Shown here piece by piece: positions 47,966 to 49,092 of a stretch of 49,092 nt of DNA; position 1 is the first letter of the stretch, and each line of letters begins with the position of its first letter. Source of the stretch: Marinilabiliales bacterium (lineage in GTDB: Bacteria; Bacteroidota; Bacteroidia; Bacteroidales; ML635J-15); contig PKTB01000015.1 in NCBI GenBank assembly GCA_002869385.1, forward strand, positions 94,797-143,888. Reading direction: 5' to 3'. Position numbers and translations under genes: made by a program. The notes below the pieces were generated by a model. It had not been told where the DNA came from. It did no database searches and saw nothing but the letters and a program-made list of their open reading frames with translations.

Positions 47966-48988
47966 ATTTTTTAAAGCGTAAATTCAACAAGCAAATGCGA
48001 CAGATTTGTAAAAAACATCTTTAGGTGTCTTAAATCCTAAGTTCTTCCTTGGTCTTCTGTTAATTTTATATTGTACTTGTTTAATAAATTCATCATCAAA
48101 AATATTAAAATTTGTTTTTTTAGGTATGTATTGTCTGATTAATTTGTTAGAATATTCACTTAAACCTCTTTCCCAAGAAGAATATGGATGAGCAAAAAAG
48201 AATTTAGCTTCTAGTTTACTTGCAATTTTCTCGTGTCTGGCAAACTCGCTTCCGTTATCACTGGTTATATATTTTACAATATTTTTATATGGTAACAACA
48301 TTTCTATTACAGTATCAGCAAGGCAATCAGCATTTTTACCATTATTGAGTTTTTGAATCATAATCATAGCAGTTGTTCTTTCAACCATAGTTACTATTGC
48401 CCCTTTATTATTTTTCCCTACAATAAGGTCTATTTCCCAATCTCCAAAACGTTCTTTATTGTTTATCACATCTGGGCGCTTATCTATAGATATCTTGTTC
48501 TTAATTACTTCATATTTACCAGAAATATGGCGCTTTCTGTGTTTTAATTTATGTCTAAGATGCTTGTATTTTTCTCCACCAGCAGCCTTGTCCGCTCTAA
48601 TATATTGATAGATTCTTTCGTGTGAGACCATCTCAATATCATTTTTATCACAGTAACCTTTAATTTGTTCTGTGGACCATTGCTCTTGTATAATCCAATA
48701 GTCAATAAGTTTTTGTTTGGGTGCATCAAACTTACGGTGTTTGCAAAATCGCTCTTTTCTTTCTTCTGCCAACTCATTAGCAAAATCAGGATTGTATGTG
48801 CCACGTTTCCGACTGTTGCGTTTGATCTCTCGATATACTGTGCTTCTATCAACACTTAATAGATTTGCTGCTTCACTTTTAGTCATTCCGCATTCCAAAT
48901 ATGCTTTTAATGCGTACCTTTGTTGTAATGTTAAATGCTTCATCTCGTTTTTTTCGACGAAAACAAAGGTCGAACATTTAATTTAAGA
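47966..48988 (-). mobile_element. IS30-family insertion sequence, near-complete (ends tentative)
   Basis: The transposase gene fills the element. Outside it, the outward-reading ends share the start GT(T/C)GAA and an A/T-rich stretch (TTGAATTTACG on the left, GTCGAACATTTAATTTAAG on the right), an imperfect candidate inverted repeat. No target-site duplication was identified with confidence, so the exact boundaries are uncertain. Confidence 0.45.
47984..48943 (-). CDS. IS30-family transposase
   Basis: A 319-residue transposase with N-terminal helix-turn-helix (LTLQQRYALKAYLECGMTKS then LSVDRSTVYREIKRNS, IS30-type) and C-terminal DDE catalytic core: first Asp in FGDWEIDLIVG, second in YITSDNGSEF, Glu in SSWERGLSEYSNKLIRQYIPK (motif order as in IS30; the third segment is usually NENTNGLIRQ, here SEYSNKLIRQ). 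Complete at the usual length with no internal stop, so potentially active. It mobilises its own element by copy-and-paste or circle formation as known for IS30. Sits at the edge of the window behind the CoA-binding gene. Confidence 0.92.
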   Translation of the reverse strand: MKHLTLQQRYALKAYLECGMTKSEAANLLSVDRSTVYREIKRNSRKRGTYNPDFANELAEERKERFCKHRKFDAPKQKLIDYWIIQEQWSTEQIKGYCDKNDIEMVSHERIYQYIRADKAAGGEKYKHLRHKLKHRKRHISGKYEVIKNKISIDKRPDVINNKERFGDWEIDLIVGKNNKGAIVTMVERTTAMIMIQKLNNGKNADCLADTVIEMLLPYKNIVKYITSDNGSEFARHEKIASKLEAKFFFAHPYSSWERGLSEYSNKLIRQYIPKKTNFNIFDDEFIKQVQYKINRRPRKNLGFKTPKDVFYKSVAFAC

Positions 48989-49057
48989 GAGAAAATGCTT
49001 TCGGGCTTTTCTCTCTTTCCTTCATTTCGCTACGCTCCATTTCAGAAAGAGAGAAAA
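48985..49057. repeat. Three-armed inverted repeat near the window edge
   Basis: Arm 1 AAGAGAGAAAA (48985-48995), arm 2 TTTTCTCTCTTTC (49007-49019), arm 3 GAAAGAGAGAAAA (49045-49057). Arm 2 is a perfect complement of arm 1 (11 bp) and, alternatively, of arm 3 (13 bp), so two hairpins exclude each other. Lies just outside the IS30 transposase start. Confidence 0.6.
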
Positions 49058-49092
49058 ATCAAAAATTGTTGCATTTACTAATTGAATTTATC

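Overview
This 49 kb window is low-GC DNA from a member of the Bacteroidota, most likely an uncultured Bacteroidales/Marinilabiliales-like or related lineage (placement below phylum is inference). The evidence is phylum-typical: type IX secretion (T9SS) sorting domains on at least three proteins, SprB-type repeats and a gliding-motility C-terminal domain, a GldM-like lipoprotein, an lptE-hypothetical-secG block behind a sigma-54 activator, and promoters of the form TTTG-N17..23-TAnnTTTG.

Layout. 0-2 kb: initiator tRNA with promoter and terminator, then an AspT/YidE-type transporter. 2-8.7 kb: sulfide:quinone oxidoreductase-like flavoprotein plus a 53-residue ORF, peptidase E, a glycosyltransferase, a sigma-54 response regulator and an aspartase/fumarase-family lyase. 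8.7-16.2 kb: a tight four-gene unit, CotH kinase-like/beta-helix protein, DUF4956 membrane protein, VTC (polyphosphate polymerase) domain protein, second CotH/beta-helix protein. 16.2-18.2 kb: two tandem divergent metallophosphoesterases on the other strand. 18.3-22.1 kb: sigma-54 activator, lptE, a large acidic hypothetical protein, secG. 22.1-28.5 kb: T9SS-sorted propeller-like protein, a CxxC(H) lipoprotein, beta-barrel protein, cytochrome c, MFS transporter, lipoprotein flavin reductase, GldM-like and NTF2-like lipoproteins. 28.7-33.2 kb: GAF-like/Crp regulator divergent from NADP-type glutamate dehydrogenase, then a GNAT and an ornithine/alanine racemase-family enzyme. 33.2-43.4 kb: one giant (about 3,400 residue) repeat adhesin with a type-B T9SS sorting domain. 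43.5-48 kb: polysaccharide genes (two Wzz-like chain-length proteins, an O-antigen ligase-like protein), a CoA-binding protein. 48-49 kb: an IS30-family transposase. No stretch longer than 300 bases is without a gene.

The most striking property is not a gene. Thirteen in-frame stop codons (9 TAA, 1 TAG, 3 TGA) cut ten otherwise collinear, frameshift-free genes, including glutamate dehydrogenase. Wherever the lost residue can be deduced from family motifs it is Glu (TAA) or Gly (TGA), i.e. GAA to TAA and GGA to TGA; all thirteen can be explained by one G to T change on the coding strand. Several suspicious missense changes (Gly to Cys at conserved glycines, a CxxCH haem motif turned CxxCN) and a peptidase E gene whose only plausible start is ATT fit the same G:C to T:A class. 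This is either oxidative (8-oxoG) damage fixed in a low-coverage assembly, a MutY/MutM-type mutator, or, much less likely, stop-codon suppression. I annotate the broken genes as single units spanning the stop and mark them as pseudogenes in form only.

The best candidate for an under-described biological system is the CotH-DUF4956-VTC-CotH unit: two predicted exported kinase-fold proteins carrying beta-helices around a membrane protein and a polyphosphate-polymerase-fold enzyme.
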